From Bacteroides sp. UBA7335 (lineage in GTDB: Bacteria > Bacteroidota > Bacteroidia > Bacteroidales > Bacteroidaceae): DNA of 43,940 bases. Numbering within the stretch: the stretch's first letter is position 1; every line of letters begins with the position of its first letter. Positions 26,178 to 35,352 of this stretch are shown piece by piece. The stretch lies in contig DKPL01000057.1 in NCBI GenBank assembly GCA_002471185.1, positions 1-43,940 on the forward strand, read 5' to 3'. The notes below the pieces were generated by a model. The model was not told the origin of the DNA and searched no databases. It saw only the letters and a list, made by a program, of their open reading frames with translations. A program made the position numbers and the translations under genes.

Positions 26178-27854
26178 TTATGCTTTGAATATTTCTTTCT
26201 CTGTAAATTGACCTATCGCTTTATAGTTAGCATATAAAGACTGATAGATTTTATGATTTTCAGCGTTTGGATGATACTCTTTGGCAAACCCGGAGTTCAT
26301 CTTAGCAATGGCATCTTCTACTTTAGGATATACACCTGCTGCTGTAGCTGCAAACATGGCTGCACCCAAGGCACAAGCTTGATCGGTATTACAAACCTTG
26401 ATTGGCATATTCAAAACATCACTCATGGTTTGCATTACAAAAGGCGATTTTAATGCAATACCGCCAATACCGATTACATTATCAATCTTCACACCCTCTT
26501 CAACAAAACGATCTACAATAGCTTTTGTACCAAACGCAGTAGCTTCGACCAATGCACGGAATATGTGAGGAGCAGTAGTACCTAGTGTAATACCGGTGAT
26601 AGTACCTTTCAATAACTGATTAGCATCGGGCGTACGACGTCCGTTCATCCAATCGGTGGCAATCAATGCACTTTCACTAACGGGTATCTTCTCTGCTTCT
26701 TTGGTCAACTCAATTAAGATATTGTCTGCAGCTTCTTCTATAAGTTTAGCTTTGGTGTTTTCATCAATCAAATATGATTTAGCCAATACATTTTTTAATG
26801 GAAACTCTAGTACCCTTTTAAACCAAGCATAAATATCGCCAAAAGCAGACTGACCGGCCTCTAAACCAATCATACCGGGAATAACCGAACCATCTACTTG
26901 TCCGCAGATGCCTTTAATGAGGTTGTCGCCAATCTCTTCGTGACTAGCCACCATCACATCGCAAGTTGATGTACCGATAACACGCACCAAAGTATTTGGA
27001 GTAACACCGGCACCTACAGCACCCATGTGACAGTCGTAAGCACCTCCGGCAACAACTACATCGGTTGATAAACCTAAACGTTCGGCCCACTCGGGAGTTA
27101 GCTTTCCTACCGATTTATCGGCTGTTTCAGTTTCACAGAATAAGCGTTCGCGGAATCCGCCCAATAGTGGATCAAGAGCTACCAAAAACTCTTCTGATGG
27201 TAGTCCGTCCCATTTAGGATGCCACATCGCCTTGTGTCCGTTGGCACAACGACTACGAACAATCTCTTTTGAAGAAGAAGCACCGGTCAATATGGCAGGT
27301 AACCATTCACAATATTCTACGATAGAATATGCCTTTTCGCGTACTTTTTTATCTTCGCGAAGCACATGGAGTGCTTTTGCCCAAAACCACTCCGAAGAGT
27401 AAATTCCACCTTCGTAAGAAGTATAGTCAGTATCCCAGCTCTTGCTTAACTTATTGATTTCGGCAGCTTCTTTTATAGCTGTGTGGTCTTTCCAAAGAAT
27501 AAACATGGCATTGGGGTTCTCAGCAAACTCAGGAAGCATGGCAAGCGGAGTACCGCTAGCGTCAGTAAAGGCCGGTGTACTACCGGTTGTATCGAATGCC
27601 ATACCCACTACATTTTCAGCAGTTCCGGCAGGACATTGTGCCAATGCGCCTTTCACTGTAGCTTCGAGCACATCAATATAATCTTGTGGATGTTGGCGAT
27701 ACTGATTGGCTGCAGCGTCGCAATATTTACCTTCTGTCCAACGCGGATAGTGCTTTACCGAAGTAGCTAGAGTTTCACCAGTCTCAGCGTTAACGATTAT
27801 GGCGCGAGCTGAGTCGCTACCATAATCTAAACCTATTACATATTGTGGTTTCAT
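26178..27854 (-). CDS. araB: Ribulokinase
   Basis: The 558-residue product is an FGGY-family sugar kinase of ribulokinase length. It opens with QYVIGLDYGSDSARAIIVN (phosphate-binding first motif) and carries GMAFDTTGSTP, AGGAYDCHMGAVGAG, TDWMNGRRTP and GIGGIALKSPFVMQTMSDVL. It phosphorylates L-ribulose to L-ribulose 5-phosphate in the cytosol. Context with araA (9 bp upstream) and araD makes ribulokinase far more likely than xylulokinase. It is the last gene of the arabinose operon and is followed by a strong terminator. Confidence 0.95.
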   Translation of the reverse strand: MKPQYVIGLDYGSDSARAIIVNAETGETLATSVKHYPRWTEGKYCDAAANQYRQHPQDYIDVLEATVKGALAQCPAGTAENVVGMAFDTTGSTPAFTDASGTPLAMLPEFAENPNAMFILWKDHTAIKEAAEINKLSKSWDTDYTSYEGGIYSSEWFWAKALHVLREDKKVREKAYSIVEYCEWLPAILTGASSSKEIVRSRCANGHKAMWHPKWDGLPSEEFLVALDPLLGGFRERLFCETETADKSVGKLTPEWAERLGLSTDVVVAGGAYDCHMGAVGAGVTPNTLVRVIGTSTCDVMVASHEEIGDNLIKGICGQVDGSVIPGMIGLEAGQSAFGDIYAWFKRVLEFPLKNVLAKSYLIDENTKAKLIEEAADNILIELTKEAEKIPVSESALIATDWMNGRRTPDANQLLKGTITGITLGTTAPHIFRALVEATAFGTKAIVDRFVEEGVKIDNVIGIGGIALKSPFVMQTMSDVLNMPIKVCNTDQACALGAAMFAATAAGVYPKVEDAIAKMNSGFAKEYHPNAENHKIYQSLYANYKAIGQFTEKEIFKA

Positions 27855-27863
27855 AAATATTGG

Positions 27864-29375
27864 TTAGCAAAGTGCTTTATTCAACATATAATAAACCTCA
27901 TTCATACGAAGCTCTTTTTTGAATTCGCTAATAGTTGTATTTTCATCGATAACAACCATTTCGATACCCAACATTTCGGCATAGTCTTCCATATGTTCTA
28001 CAGTAAGGTCGAATGAGAAACTAGTGTGGTGAGTACCTCCGGCCAAAATCCAAGCTGCAGCACCTACTTCAAGGTTTGGACGTGGAATCCAAAGAGCTGA
28101 AGCAACGGGAAGTTTTGGCAATGGTTTGCTCTTAATACAGTCTACCTTGTTCACGATAAGACGGAAACGGTTGCCCAAATCTACGATAGTGGCAGCTACT
28201 CCTTCGCCTTGCTTGCTAGTGAACACGATACGTGCAGTTTCGGCATCAATACCAATGCTCAAGCGGTGTACTTCTAATTTTGGTTTGTGCTCAGCAATCA
28301 ACGGACAAACTTCTAGCATATGCGCTTGAAGAATAGAGCTGTTTGCACCATCAAAGTTCAAGGTATAGTCTTCTAGGAAAGAACAGCCTTTAGGCATACC
28401 TTGTCCCATAAACCACATGGTACGATAAAGAGCAGCTGTTTTCCAGTCGCCTTCGGCACCAAAACCATAGCCTTCGGCCATCAAACGTTGTGAAGCCAAT
28501 CCTGGGATTTGATCCAACACCCCGAGGTCGTTGAAGTTGGTAGTGAAAGCTTTTGCACCTTTATCTTTCAACAAACGACGAAGAGCAACCTCAGCTTTAG
28601 CAGCATTCCAAACTGTAGTAAATGCTTCAGACGACTCATCTTCTAATTCGGCAGCATGATCGTAGTCGTTGAAATAGTTATTTACCATTGCACGAGCATC
28701 TTCATCGTTTACAGCATTGTAATACTCCATCAAGTCGTTCACCGGACAGTAATCTACGTGATAACCCAACACTTGTTCAGCAGCAACCTTGTCACCATCT
28801 GTTACAGCAACATTGTTCATTTGGTCGCCAAAACGAAGAATCAACATATCTTGCGAATCAGCCAAACCGGCAGCAACACGCATCCATGCAGCAATCTTAG
28901 CATGAGCAGCTGCATCTTGCCAGTGGCCTACTACCACTTTGCGATTTTTGCGCATACGAGTTACCATATGACCAAATTCGCGGTCACCATGAGCACTTTG
29001 ATTCAAGTTCATGAAATCCATATTCATGGTATCCCATGGAATTTCTTTATTGAATTGAGTATGGAAGTGAAGCAATGGTTTGCGAAGTTCTTGCAACCCA
29101 TGAATCCACATTTTAGCAGGAGAGAAAGTGTGCATCCAAGTAATTACACCGATACATTTATCATCATTATTTGCAGCTTTGAATGCAGCAGTAACCTCTT
29201 TAGAAGAGTTCACAGTGCCTTTGTATACAACTTTCACGGGTAGATTTCCGCTAGCGTTTAGTCCGGCTACCATTTCATTACTATGTGCATCTACAGATAC
29301 TACTGCATCACCTCCATAAAGAAGTTGAGCACCGGTTACAAACCATACTTCATATTGATCAAATCCTTTTTCCAT
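27864..29375 (-). CDS. araA: L-arabinose isomerase
   Basis: This 503-residue cytosolic enzyme converts L-arabinose to L-ribulose. The metal ligands expected for AraA are present: Glu308 (GFGAEGDW), Glu335 (SFLEDYT), His352 (AHMLEVCP) and a C-terminal His in GGTHHTSFS, at nearly the numbering of the E. coli enzyme. The N-terminus EVWFVTGAQLLYG is typical. It is 34 bp after araD and 9 bp before araB. Arabinose released by the GH142 and other RG-II enzymes encoded next door would be a substrate. Confidence 0.97.
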   Translation of the reverse strand: MEKGFDQYEVWFVTGAQLLYGGDAVVSVDAHSNEMVAGLNASGNLPVKVVYKGTVNSSKEVTAAFKAANNDDKCIGVITWMHTFSPAKMWIHGLQELRKPLLHFHTQFNKEIPWDTMNMDFMNLNQSAHGDREFGHMVTRMRKNRKVVVGHWQDAAAHAKIAAWMRVAAGLADSQDMLILRFGDQMNNVAVTDGDKVAAEQVLGYHVDYCPVNDLMEYYNAVNDEDARAMVNNYFNDYDHAAELEDESSEAFTTVWNAAKAEVALRRLLKDKGAKAFTTNFNDLGVLDQIPGLASQRLMAEGYGFGAEGDWKTAALYRTMWFMGQGMPKGCSFLEDYTLNFDGANSSILQAHMLEVCPLIAEHKPKLEVHRLSIGIDAETARIVFTSKQGEGVAATIVDLGNRFRLIVNKVDCIKSKPLPKLPVASALWIPRPNLEVGAAAWILAGGTHHTSFSFDLTVEHMEDYAEMLGIEMVVIDENTTISEFKKELRMNEVYYMLNKALC

Positions 29376-29409
29376 AATCTTATGATATTATTTTGTTATT
29401 AATCTATTT

Positions 29410-30096
29410 TTATTTTTGCCCGTAATAAGCATTCGGACCATGTTTACGACTGAAATGTTTTTCTACCAACAATGGATTCATCGTTAAGTGTGGGTTAACA
29501 GTGTAAGCAATTGAGGCCATTTTGGCAACTTGCTCCATCACTACCGCATTGTGTACAGCGTCATCAGCATTCTTTCCCCACGAGAAGGGACCATGATTTT
29601 TTACCAATACACCCGGAGTGTGTACCGGGTTTAATCCAACAAAGCGTTTAACGATAACATTTCCGGTTTCTTCTTCGTATTTGCCCTCAACTTCTGTGGC
29701 TGTCATATCAGCAGTACAAGGAATGGCATCGTGAAAATAATCGGCATGTGTAGTACCAATATTAGGTAAATCAACCCCAGCTTGCGCCCAAGCGGTAGCA
29801 TAAGTAGAGTGTGTATGCACTACCCCACCAATCTCGGGGAATGCCTTATACAGGACTAGATGAGTAGCAGTATCGCTTGATGGTTTTAAGTGTCCTTCTA
29901 CAATATTTCCATCTAAATCAACCACTACCATATCCGAAGCCTTCATATCGTCATAACTAACTCCCGATGGTTTAATAACCACTAAACCCGACTGACGATC
30001 AATAGCCGAAACATTGCCCCAAGTAAAAATAACTAATCCATGCTTTACCAAGTCTAGGTTGGCACGAAATACCTTTTGTTTCAAATCTTCTAACAT
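29410..30096 (-). CDS. araD: L-ribulose-5-phosphate 4-epimerase
   Basis: The start MLEDLKQKVF at 30096 is preferred. A frame opening at 30165 would overlap araR by 62 bases and adds 23 residues without homology to the family start. The 228-residue class II aldolase-fold protein has the zinc ligands Asp75/His94/His96/His168 (SSDTATH, GVVHTHSTYA, VKNHGPFSWG), with GNVSAIDR near the N-terminus. It converts L-ribulose 5-phosphate to D-xylulose 5-phosphate for the pentose phosphate pathway. It follows araR by 7 bp. Confidence 0.95.
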   Translation of the reverse strand: MLEDLKQKVFRANLDLVKHGLVIFTWGNVSAIDRQSGLVVIKPSGVSYDDMKASDMVVVDLDGNIVEGHLKPSSDTATHLVLYKAFPEIGGVVHTHSTYATAWAQAGVDLPNIGTTHADYFHDAIPCTADMTATEVEGKYEEETGNVIVKRFVGLNPVHTPGVLVKNHGPFSWGKNADDAVHNAVVMEQVAKMASIAYTVNPHLTMNPLLVEKHFSRKHGPNAYYGQK

Positions 30097-30103
30097 GACC
30101 TTA

Positions 30104-30787
30104 TTATATTTTAAACTTTTTGTCTTTACAATATACTTTGTTATTAAAGCGATAAAGCACCGCACCGCGCTTCGACCCCGACTTATCTATTTTACTTGTC
30201 TTCTCAATGTAATTCATTTCTGCAATTCGCTTTCTGAAGTTGCGTTTATCAATAGCATCGCCATAAATAGCTTCATAAAGCTTTTGGAGTTGAGTCAGTG
30301 TAAAAAGTTTAGGAAGTAACTGAAAACTTATTGGAGCAGTAGAGGCCTTAATGCGCATTAAATTGCGCGCTTGTTCAATCATCTCAGTGTGGTCAAAAAC
30401 CAAAGAAGGAACTTCATTTATATTGACCCAAAAAGCATTGTGTTGTTCTACCAACTCCTTATCTGACTCATTAATGTTAAGCAAAGCATAGTAAGCCACC
30501 GATATTACCCGTTCACCAGGATCACGATCTACTCTTCCAAAGGTCCCAACTTGCTCCATATATACATCGGTAAGTCCGGTAAGTTCTGACAAAACTCGTT
30601 TTGCCGCATTGTCTACACTCTCTTGCTCTTGAACAAAACCACCCATTAACGACCAAGCGCCACGAGCTGGCTCAAAGTTTCGTTTCAGCAAAAGTAGATT
30701 TAATTCACCTTCATTGAATCCAAAGATGATACAGTCTACAGCTACATAAAACTTTGGATTCTGAAGATAATAATTTTTTGTACTCAT
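30104..30787 (-). CDS. araR: Nudix-type arabinose-responsive transcriptional regulator
   Basis: The 227-residue protein has an N-terminal Nudix-like domain (about 10-150) and a C-terminal winged helix (about 155-225; TLTQLQKLYEAIYG, KRNFRKRIAEMNYIEK). The Nudix box at 50-72 is degenerate: G-x5-E is kept, but the catalytic REUxEE core reads RVLSEL. Loss of two of the usual glutamates suggests ligand sensing rather than hydrolysis. This matches the Bacteroides AraR family, known to repress arabinose genes and respond to L-arabinose. Its position inside the ara operon supports autoregulation. It begins 16 bp after the transporter. Confidence 0.9.
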   Translation of the reverse strand: MSTKNYYLQNPKFYVAVDCIIFGFNEGELNLLLLKRNFEPARGAWSLMGGFVQEQESVDNAAKRVLSELTGLTDVYMEQVGTFGRVDRDPGERVISVAYYALLNINESDKELVEQHNAFWVNINEVPSLVFDHTEMIEQARNLMRIKASTAPISFQLLPKLFTLTQLQKLYEAIYGDAIDKRNFRKRIAEMNYIEKTSKIDKSGSKRGAVLYRFNNKVYCKDKKFKI

Positions 30788-30803
30788 TGTTTAAATAATA
30801 GAA

Positions 30804-32498
30804 TTACCAAAAATACCAATAAAATAATCCAGTTATTAAAAGAATACAAGCAGAGTGTATAACATCCCATTTATCCCAGCTAGAGCGAGTTGCCATTTTC
30901 TGTTCGGGGGTTGAAGTTCCAAATACCAATCCACGTATCTTGTTTTCATCAGGAGCTTTAGTCAATAAACTAACTACTATTACCACAACGATACAGAACA
31001 AGAACATCCATCCACAGAAGAATAACCAGTTCAAATCGTAAAACAAATATCTAAAATTAGAGTCAACCACTACCTCAGCATTACTGTAGTACACTTTTGC
31101 ACCAAGACGAGTTAAACCAATAATCATACCAGTAATCAATCCCCACATACCTCCCATAGCAGAAGTACGTTTCCAACAAACACCCAATAAGAAAGCAGCT
31201 GCAATACCTGGAGCAAGAACCGATTGAACATCTTGAAGATAAGTATAAAGCACATCACCAATAGAGCGCATGATAGGAATCCAAAGAATACCCAAAATCA
31301 CAATCACAATAGTAGCAGTCTGACCAATACGAACCAATGATTTTTCAGAAGTATTTGGTTTGAATCGTTTATAAAAGTCAATAGTAAACAGTGCAGCTGA
31401 TGAATTAAATAGCGAAGCTAGCGAACTCATCAAAGCGGCCAAAATACCACAAACTACAAGACCTTTAACTCCTGCAGGAAGCAGTTTTGCCACTAGCGTA
31501 GGAAAGGCTGCATCCGCATTAGGATTACCATTTGCTAATAATGGTAGGAAACCCTCGCCACCAGCAGCAAGACTATTTTGATGTAAAGCAAAAGCAATCA
31601 TACCTGGAATCAAGAACAAGAAAACAGGAAGCAATTTCAAATAAGCACCAAAGATTGTACCTCTACGAGCTTCCTTCTCATTTTTACCCGATAACACACG
31701 CTGTACAATAAACTGGTCAGTACACCAATACCAAAAACCAATAATACCCGATCCTACTAAAGCACCTACCCAAGGGAAGTTAGGATCACCATTATCACGA
31801 ATCAAATTTGTCATGGTATCTCCATAGTCATTTACAACTACCGCGCTACAAGTTTTCAACATTTCGTCCCAACCACCCAATTCTTTGAATCCTAAAATAA
31901 GGATAATCAATGAACCTAATAATAATATAGGAGTTTGAAGTACCGAAGTATAAAGAACCGATTTCATACCACCAAAAATGGTATAAACAGCAGTAAGCAA
32001 TACTAAACCAATGGCAGCAATCCAAAAGAAGTCGATGCCCCATAACTCTTTAATACCAAAGATTTGTTGAAACACTAAACCACCCGCATATACCGTAACA
32101 GCCACTTTTGTTAATACATAACTAATCAAAGAGATAGTTGAAAGAATAACACGTGATTGTTGATTATAGCGTTTCTCTAAGAATTCGGGCATGGTGTAAA
32201 CCATACTACGCGTGTAGAAAGGAACAAAAACCCAACCCAAGATAAGAATCATCCAACCTTGAATTTCCCAATGTGCCATAGCCAAACCACTTGAGGCACC
32301 TGCACCAGCAAGGCCTATAAGATGTTCTGAACCAATATTAGAGGCAAAAATTGAGGCACCAATTGCCAACCATGTAGCATCGCGTCCTCCAAGAAAATAA
32401 TCTGCCGAGTTACTTTGTTTCTGTCTGACTACCCAAACGATAATCCCAACAAGGGCTATAAAGAAAAGCCCAATGACTAACCAATCTAAAAATTGCAT
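30804..32498 (-). CDS. Sodium/solute symporter (SSS family), predicted L-arabinose transporter
   Basis: This 564-residue integral membrane protein has about 14 hydrophobic helices. SSS family motifs include ADYFLGGRDATWLAIGASIFASNIGSE (quoted here in part: GASIFASNIGSEH), GFWYWCTDQFIVQRVLSGK and GLVVCGILAALMSSLASLFNSS. The family imports sugars with Na+ across the inner membrane. As the first gene of an operon with araR and araDAB, L-arabinose uptake is the obvious assignment. Its promoter should lie in 32499-32847, where an inverted repeat just upstream could be an AraR site. Confidence 0.93.
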   Translation of the reverse strand: MQFLDWLVIGLFFIALVGIIVWVVRQKQSNSADYFLGGRDATWLAIGASIFASNIGSEHLIGLAGAGASSGLAMAHWEIQGWMILILGWVFVPFYTRSMVYTMPEFLEKRYNQQSRVILSTISLISYVLTKVAVTVYAGGLVFQQIFGIKELWGIDFFWIAAIGLVLLTAVYTIFGGMKSVLYTSVLQTPILLLGSLIILILGFKELGGWDEMLKTCSAVVVNDYGDTMTNLIRDNGDPNFPWVGALVGSGIIGFWYWCTDQFIVQRVLSGKNEKEARRGTIFGAYLKLLPVFLFLIPGMIAFALHQNSLAAGGEGFLPLLANGNPNADAAFPTLVAKLLPAGVKGLVVCGILAALMSSLASLFNSSAALFTIDFYKRFKPNTSEKSLVRIGQTATIVIVILGILWIPIMRSIGDVLYTYLQDVQSVLAPGIAAAFLLGVCWKRTSAMGGMWGLITGMIIGLTRLGAKVYYSNAEVVVDSNFRYLFYDLNWLFFCGWMFLFCIVVVIVVSLLTKAPDENKIRGLVFGTSTPEQKMATRSSWDKWDVIHSACILLITGLFYWYFW

Positions 32499-32522
32499 AT
32501 TATATAATTTAATGTTAACGAA

Positions 32523-32549
32523 TTCTCTTTCTATTCCATATTAAGAGAA
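32523..32549. promoter_or_regulatory. Inverted repeat upstream of the arabinose operon, possible AraR operator
   Basis: Arms TTCTCTT (32523-32529) and AAGAGAA (32543-32549) flank a 13-base AT-rich centre, 25 bases before the transporter start codon. A second dyad, GTGT-7 bases-ACAC, lies at 32625-32639. Either could bind the dimeric AraR encoded in the operon. I cannot compare to the published AraR consensus here, so this is positional inference. Confidence 0.3.
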
Positions 32550-32847
32550 AAATCTCAGCATAGAGTTGCTCTTTATTAATGTTCTTTGCTTTAGAGTCAA
32601 CAATAGTGTGTCGTGATTTTAATGGTGTAAAAATAACACTTTATATTATTCTACTACAAGATATACAATATGTTATAAAGCATAAAACAACAAATAATTG
32701 TATTTTATACACTTTTAATAAGTAATATGGTTCATACAAACCTTTGATAAAAAAGTATATTATACTATTAAATCTTAAACAAAACAGTGGTAATCAGAAT
32801 TATATAACAAAATTAGTTTATACATAATAGATACATCAAATAAAAAT
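32550..32847. other. Divergent intergenic region, AT-rich, no gene
   Basis: About 300 bases of very AT-rich DNA separate the arabinose operon (minus) from the DsrE-like gene (plus) and must carry both promoters. TTTG at 32743-32746 followed 20 bases later by TATTAAAT is a poor candidate for the plus-strand promoter. No tRNA, small ORF with coding character or strong hairpin is apparent. Confidence 0.4.
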
Positions 32848-33201
32848 ATGGAAAAGCATAATGTAGTATTTTTAATAGCCGATGAAAGTAAATGGGAACA
32901 ATTATTACGTAACATTGATCATCTTAATAAAAACAAAGAATTAATAGATAAAATTGCTGTAGTAGCAATTAATACTTCTATTTTATCTTGTTTAAGTAGT
33001 ACTATGCTCAATGAGTTCAAAGAAAAAGTAAAAATTCTAAGCGAACAAAACGTAGATTTCTACCTTTGTGATAATACACGCAAACGATATGGCATTGACT
33101 CGAGTAATATTCTTCCTCAATTTACAATTGCAACAGAAGGAGGATTAGCTAAAACTCTTCTATTAGAAGATGTAAACTATCGTCTATTTTCATTAGGTTA
33201 A
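32848..33201 (+). CDS. DsrE/DsrF-like small protein
   Basis: The 117-residue cytosolic protein resembles the DsrE/F fold: alternating beta/alpha, VDFYLCDNTRKRYGIDSSNILP with a Cys74 in the Y-x-C-x-N-T position, and a C-terminal TIATEGGLAKTLLLEDVNYRLF. In sulfur-oxidising bacteria such cysteines carry sulfur, but most Bacteroidetes relatives are uncharacterised, so no specific reaction is claimed. It lacks a signal peptide. It is a single gene 62 bp before the promoter of udk. Confidence 0.65.
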   Translation: MEKHNVVFLIADESKWEQLLRNIDHLNKNKELIDKIAVVAINTSILSCLSSTMLNEFKEKVKILSEQNVDFYLCDNTRKRYGIDSSNILPQFTIATEGGLAKTLLLEDVNYRLFSLG

Positions 33202-33235
33202 AACCTGTAGTATTGTTAATAAAGAAGAGAGTTTA

Positions 33236-33266
33236 TTTGATTACTTTTTAGAAAAACATATCTTTG
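33236..33266 (+). promoter_or_regulatory. Bacteroides-type promoter of udk-mltF
   Basis: TTTG at 33236-33239, a 19-base spacer, then TATCTTTG at 33259-33266: a full match to the TTTG-N19-TAnnTTTG consensus for the Bacteroides primary sigma factor. It stands 34 bases before the udk start codon. Confidence 0.85.
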
Positions 33267-33299
33267 TATATTCAAATTTCATTTATACACTATAAGATA

Positions 33300-33905
33300 A
33301 TGTTAATTATAGGAATTGCCGGCGGAACTGGTTCAGGTAAAACTACCGTCGTGAAAAAGATTATTGAAAGTCTTCCAGCTAGTGAGGTAGTACTACTGCC
33401 ACAAGATTCGTACTATAAAGATAGTAGTCATATCCCAGTCGAAGAGCGTCAAAATATCAATTTTGACCATCCTGATGCATTTGAATGGAGTCTACTTTCA
33501 AAACATGTAGCGATGCTAAAAGAGGGTAAAAGTATTGAGCAACCTACCTATTCTTATCTTACTTGCACTCGCCAACCCGAAACCATTCATATTGAACCAC
33601 GCGAAGTTATTATTATTGAAGGTATACTTGCCTTATGTGATAAGAAATTACGCAATATGATGGATTTAAAGGTTTTTGTTGATGCTGATCCAGACGAACG
33701 TTTAATTCGCGTAATTCAAAGAGATGTTATTGAACGCGGACGGACTGCCGAAGCTGTTATGGAAAGATATACTAGAGTGCTCAAACCTATGCACCAACAA
33801 TTTATTGAACCATGCAAACGATATGCAGACTTAATTGTTCCCGAAGGTGGAAACAACAAAGTAGCTATTGACATTTTAACTATGTATATCAAAAAGCATC
33901 TTTAG
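33300..33905 (+). CDS. udk: Uridine kinase
   Basis: The start MLIIGIAGGTG at 33300 is chosen over an in-frame ATG at 33264, which overlaps the -7 box of the promoter. The 201-residue protein has a P-loop (GGTGSGKTT), then LLPQDSYYKD, NFDHPDAFEW and VIIIEGILAL, all typical of uridine kinases. It phosphorylates uridine and cytidine in pyrimidine salvage. It is followed after 9 bp by the lytic transglycosylase gene, forming a two-gene operon. Confidence 0.96.
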   Translation: MLIIGIAGGTGSGKTTVVKKIIESLPASEVVLLPQDSYYKDSSHIPVEERQNINFDHPDAFEWSLLSKHVAMLKEGKSIEQPTYSYLTCTRQPETIHIEPREVIIIEGILALCDKKLRNMMDLKVFVDADPDERLIRVIQRDVIERGRTAEAVMERYTRVLKPMHQQFIEPCKRYADLIVPEGGNNKVAIDILTMYIKKHL

Positions 33906-33914
33906 GCTATTGAT

Positions 33915-35315
33915 ATGCGAAGTCAACATGCAATTATATTCATAATAATAACAACTGTACTGAGCGCTGTCTTTTCATGTTCATCATCAAATGAACATAA
34001 CGCCGAAGAATCCAATGAATTGGAGCAAATCAAAGACAGCGGTTCAATCACAGTTCTAACATTGTATGGCTCCACTTCATATTTTATCTATCGTGGTCAA
34101 GATATGGGGTTTCAATATGAATTGAGTGAACAATTTGCTAAGAGTTTAGGAGTTAAACTGCATGTTAAGGTGGCTAAAAATATTCCAGATCTCATTCACA
34201 AATTACTCAATAAGGAGGGAGACATTATAGCTTACTATGTTCCAATTACTAAAGAATGGAAGGATAGCCTCCTATACTGCGGTGATGATATAATTACTCA
34301 TCAAGTCATTGTACAAAGAAGCTCATCAACAATTCGCCCACTTCGCGATGTCACAGAGTTGATTGGTAAAGATGTCTATGTAAAGCCTGGGAAATATTAC
34401 AACCGACTAGTCAACTTAAATAATGAATTAGGAGGAGGAATTCACATTCATAAAGTAATCAATGACAGTGTAACAACAGAAGATTTAATAACACAAGTAG
34501 CTGAGGGTATTATTCCGTTTACAGTAGCCGATAATGATTTAGCACAGTTAAACACAACTTACTATCCCAATCTTAACGTAAAACTTTCTATAAGTTTTGA
34601 CCAACGAGCATCTTGGGCAGTTCGTCAAGACTGTAAGAAGTTAGCAGAAGCAGCTGATAAATGGCACCGCGAGAATATGACCTCACCAGAATATACAGCT
34701 AGCAATAAACGCTATTTTGAGATAAGCAAAACGATAACGCATCCCTCCATTCTTTCTTTACGCGAGAAAAAAATATCACATTATGATGATTTATTTAAAA
34801 AGTATGCAAAAGAAATTGATTGGGATTGGAGACTCTTAGCTTCTCTAGCTTATACTGAATCGAATTTTGATACAACAGTAGTATCATGGGCTGGGGCTAG
34901 AGGATTGATGCAACTGATGCCACGTACGGCCTACGCAATGGGGTTGCCCAAAGGAATGGAGCACAATCCGGAAGAAAGCATTAAAGCAGCTGCAAAATAT
35001 ATAGAATCTGTTAACCGAAGTTTACGTATAATACCCGATAAGAAAGAACGAATTTACTTCATATTAGCTGCCTACAATGCGGGATTAGGACATATATATG
35101 ACGTTATAGCTTTAGCCAATAAATATGGTAAAAATGGAAGCTTGTGGTATAACAATGCAGAAGACTACATATTATTGAAATCTAACGAAGAATATTATAC
35201 TGATTCAGTCTGCAAAAACGGTTATTTTCGAGGAGTAGAAACTTATAACTTTGTACGAGATATAATGGAACGATATGGTATATACAAAAATAAAATACCA
35301 GAAACCAACAAATAA
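33915..35315 (+). CDS. MltF-like membrane-bound lytic transglycosylase, lipoprotein
   Basis: This 466-residue lipoprotein (lipobox VFSC, Cys22) has two domains. Residues about 40-270 are a periplasmic solute-binding (SBP_bac_3) fold (ITVLTLYGSTSYFIYRGQDMG, partly quoted). Residues about 285-440 are an SLT lysozyme-like domain with TESNF (catalytic Glu315), SWAGARGLMQLMP, LAAYNAGLGH and NFVRDIM. This is the MltF architecture. It cleaves peptidoglycan between MurNAc and GlcNAc with 1,6-anhydro formation. The stop codon lies inside a bidirectional terminator stem. Confidence 0.93.
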   Translation: MRSQHAIIFIIITTVLSAVFSCSSSNEHNAEESNELEQIKDSGSITVLTLYGSTSYFIYRGQDMGFQYELSEQFAKSLGVKLHVKVAKNIPDLIHKLLNKEGDIIAYYVPITKEWKDSLLYCGDDIITHQVIVQRSSSTIRPLRDVTELIGKDVYVKPGKYYNRLVNLNNELGGGIHIHKVINDSVTTEDLITQVAEGIIPFTVADNDLAQLNTTYYPNLNVKLSISFDQRASWAVRQDCKKLAEAADKWHRENMTSPEYTASNKRYFEISKTITHPSILSLREKKISHYDDLFKKYAKEIDWDWRLLASLAYTESNFDTTVVSWAGARGLMQLMPRTAYAMGLPKGMEHNPEESIKAAAKYIESVNRSLRIIPDKKERIYFILAAYNAGLGHIYDVIALANKYGKNGSLWYNNAEDYILLKSNEEYYTDSVCKNGYFRGVETYNFVRDIMERYGIYKNKIPETNK

Positions 35316-35350
35316 AGGGAATGCATTTATCGCATTCCCTTTATTTGTTG
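35306..35350. terminator. Bidirectional terminator between the MltF-like gene and metH
   Basis: A perfect 19-bp inverted repeat (35306-35324 with 35332-35350) with a 7-base loop, core AAAGGGAATGC. The two genes converge here. The left arm overlaps the last codons and stop of the upstream gene, and the right arm ends 2 bases before the metH stop. Confidence 0.88.
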
Positions 35351-35352
35351 AT

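Noticed and set aside
28656..29243. 195-codon open frame on the plus strand
   Set aside because: Lies antisense within araA, whose conserved residues and length are intact; composition is that of a reverse-complement shadow.
30097..30165. Upstream start for araD
   Set aside because: Would overlap araR by 62 bases and adds residues absent from the family; MLEDLKQK is the family-like start.
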